Assembly: GCA_047518265.1 (NCBI GenBank)
Contig: JAKZRG010000085.1
Span: forward strand, 26,362-90,361
From: Oceanospirillum sp047518265
Lineage (GTDB): Bacteria; Pseudomonadota; Gammaproteobacteria; Pseudomonadales; Halomonadaceae
DNA length: 64,000 bases
Direction: 5' to 3'
The position numbers and the translations under genes are program-made. Of this stretch, positions 63,861 through 64,000 are shown piece after piece. The notes beneath the pieces are model-generated. The model ran no database searches. It had not been told where the DNA came from and was given only the letters and a program-made list of their open reading frames with translations. How positions within the stretch are numbered: the stretch's first letter is position 1; each line of letters opens with the position of its first letter.

Positions 63861-64000
63861 CGCTCTTTAAAAATTCAGTCAGATAATTCGTGTGGGCGCT
63901 TGCCGTGATGGTCTTGGAAAAGTCACAAGATTATCAAGGTCGCAAGCATCACACGGAATAATTATTCGTAATTGTTTTTGTGTTGTTTTAATACCTTGAG
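63861..64000 (+). promoter_or_regulatory. rRNA leader with boxA and precursor stem
   Basis: CGCTCTTTAAAAA at 63861-63873 is a boxA antitermination signal. CGTGTGGGCGCTTGC (63889-63903) pairs with GCAAGCATCACACG (about 63943-63956), the typical fold just upstream of 16S rRNA. The 16S gene itself begins after 64000. Confidence 0.8.

Larger units (their letters stand above)
63475..64000. other. Terminator and rRNA operon leader region
   Basis: The last 526 bases contain no protein gene. They hold the serB terminator (63518-63557), two rRNA-type promoters (63665-63692 and 63793-63820), boxA near 63861-63873 and the paired leader sequence of a 16S gene that lies beyond the window. Confidence 0.85.

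Overview
The window looks like a chromosomal segment of a marine gammaproteobacterium of the Oceanospirillales/Pseudomonadales type. The evidence is moderate-to-low GC, protein similarities throughout, the conserved order rnr-rlmB-rpsF-rpsR-(DUF2232 gene)-rplI-dnaB, the trio prkA-yeaH-spoVR, and standalone parC and serB. The genus cannot be fixed from the sequence alone. Most genes are chromosomal housekeeping, signalling or transport genes. I see no prophage, insertion sequence, integrase or CRISPR array.

Layout. 1-8 kb is a signalling block: an mcp-HD-GYP operon, an AraC regulator and a second dCache chemoreceptor, with a 7-bp satellite repeat just upstream of the latter. 8-15.3 kb is a catabolic/transport block: a LysR regulator and a tripartite tricarboxylate transporter (tctB-tctA-tctC) on the minus strand, divergent from ridA, a DadA-like amino-acid oxidase/dehydrogenase and an Asp/Glu-racemase-family gene. 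15.4-24 kb holds an EamA permease, two EAL-HDOD paralogues, a UspB-like protein, a ferritin-like-bundle protein, a DUF3549 gene, a YegS lipid kinase and a ComFB-like protein. The gap before yegS holds five DnaA boxes. 24-34 kb has a CPA2 antiporter, yqcC, yjbQ, a TetR regulator, an orphan JetD/DUF2220-like Toprim protein, a response regulator (REC-DUF3369-HD-GYP) with its histidine kinase, and a large HDOD protein. 34-37 kb is putP with an AraC regulator and a likely operator. 37.8-42.8 kb is prkA-yeaH-spoVR. 43-47 kb has cytochrome c, a secreted unknown, a beta-CASP nuclease and a NucA-type endonuclease, then two identical tRNA-Leu(CAG) genes. 47.6-55 kb is the rnr-to-dnaB block. 55-63.5 kb has pheA, a chemoreceptor with a periplasmic CxxCH heme motif, a NERD protein, parC and serB. 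63.66-64.0 kb carries tandem promoters, boxA and leader of an rRNA operon whose 16S gene starts beyond the window.

How the genes work together. Three chemoreceptors, two HD-GYP proteins, two degenerate EAL-HDOD proteins and a ComFB protein make this region rich in chemotaxis and cyclic-dinucleotide signalling. The TTT transporter with RidA, the amine oxidase and the racemase suggests uptake and breakdown of an unusual amino acid or related carboxylate. The AraC gene and direct repeats next to putP suggest regulated proline uptake. Four intergenic palindromic elements of 93-104 bp, sharing ends and mostly carrying an internal hairpin, lie between 46 and 62 kb and look like a MITE/REP-type repeat family.
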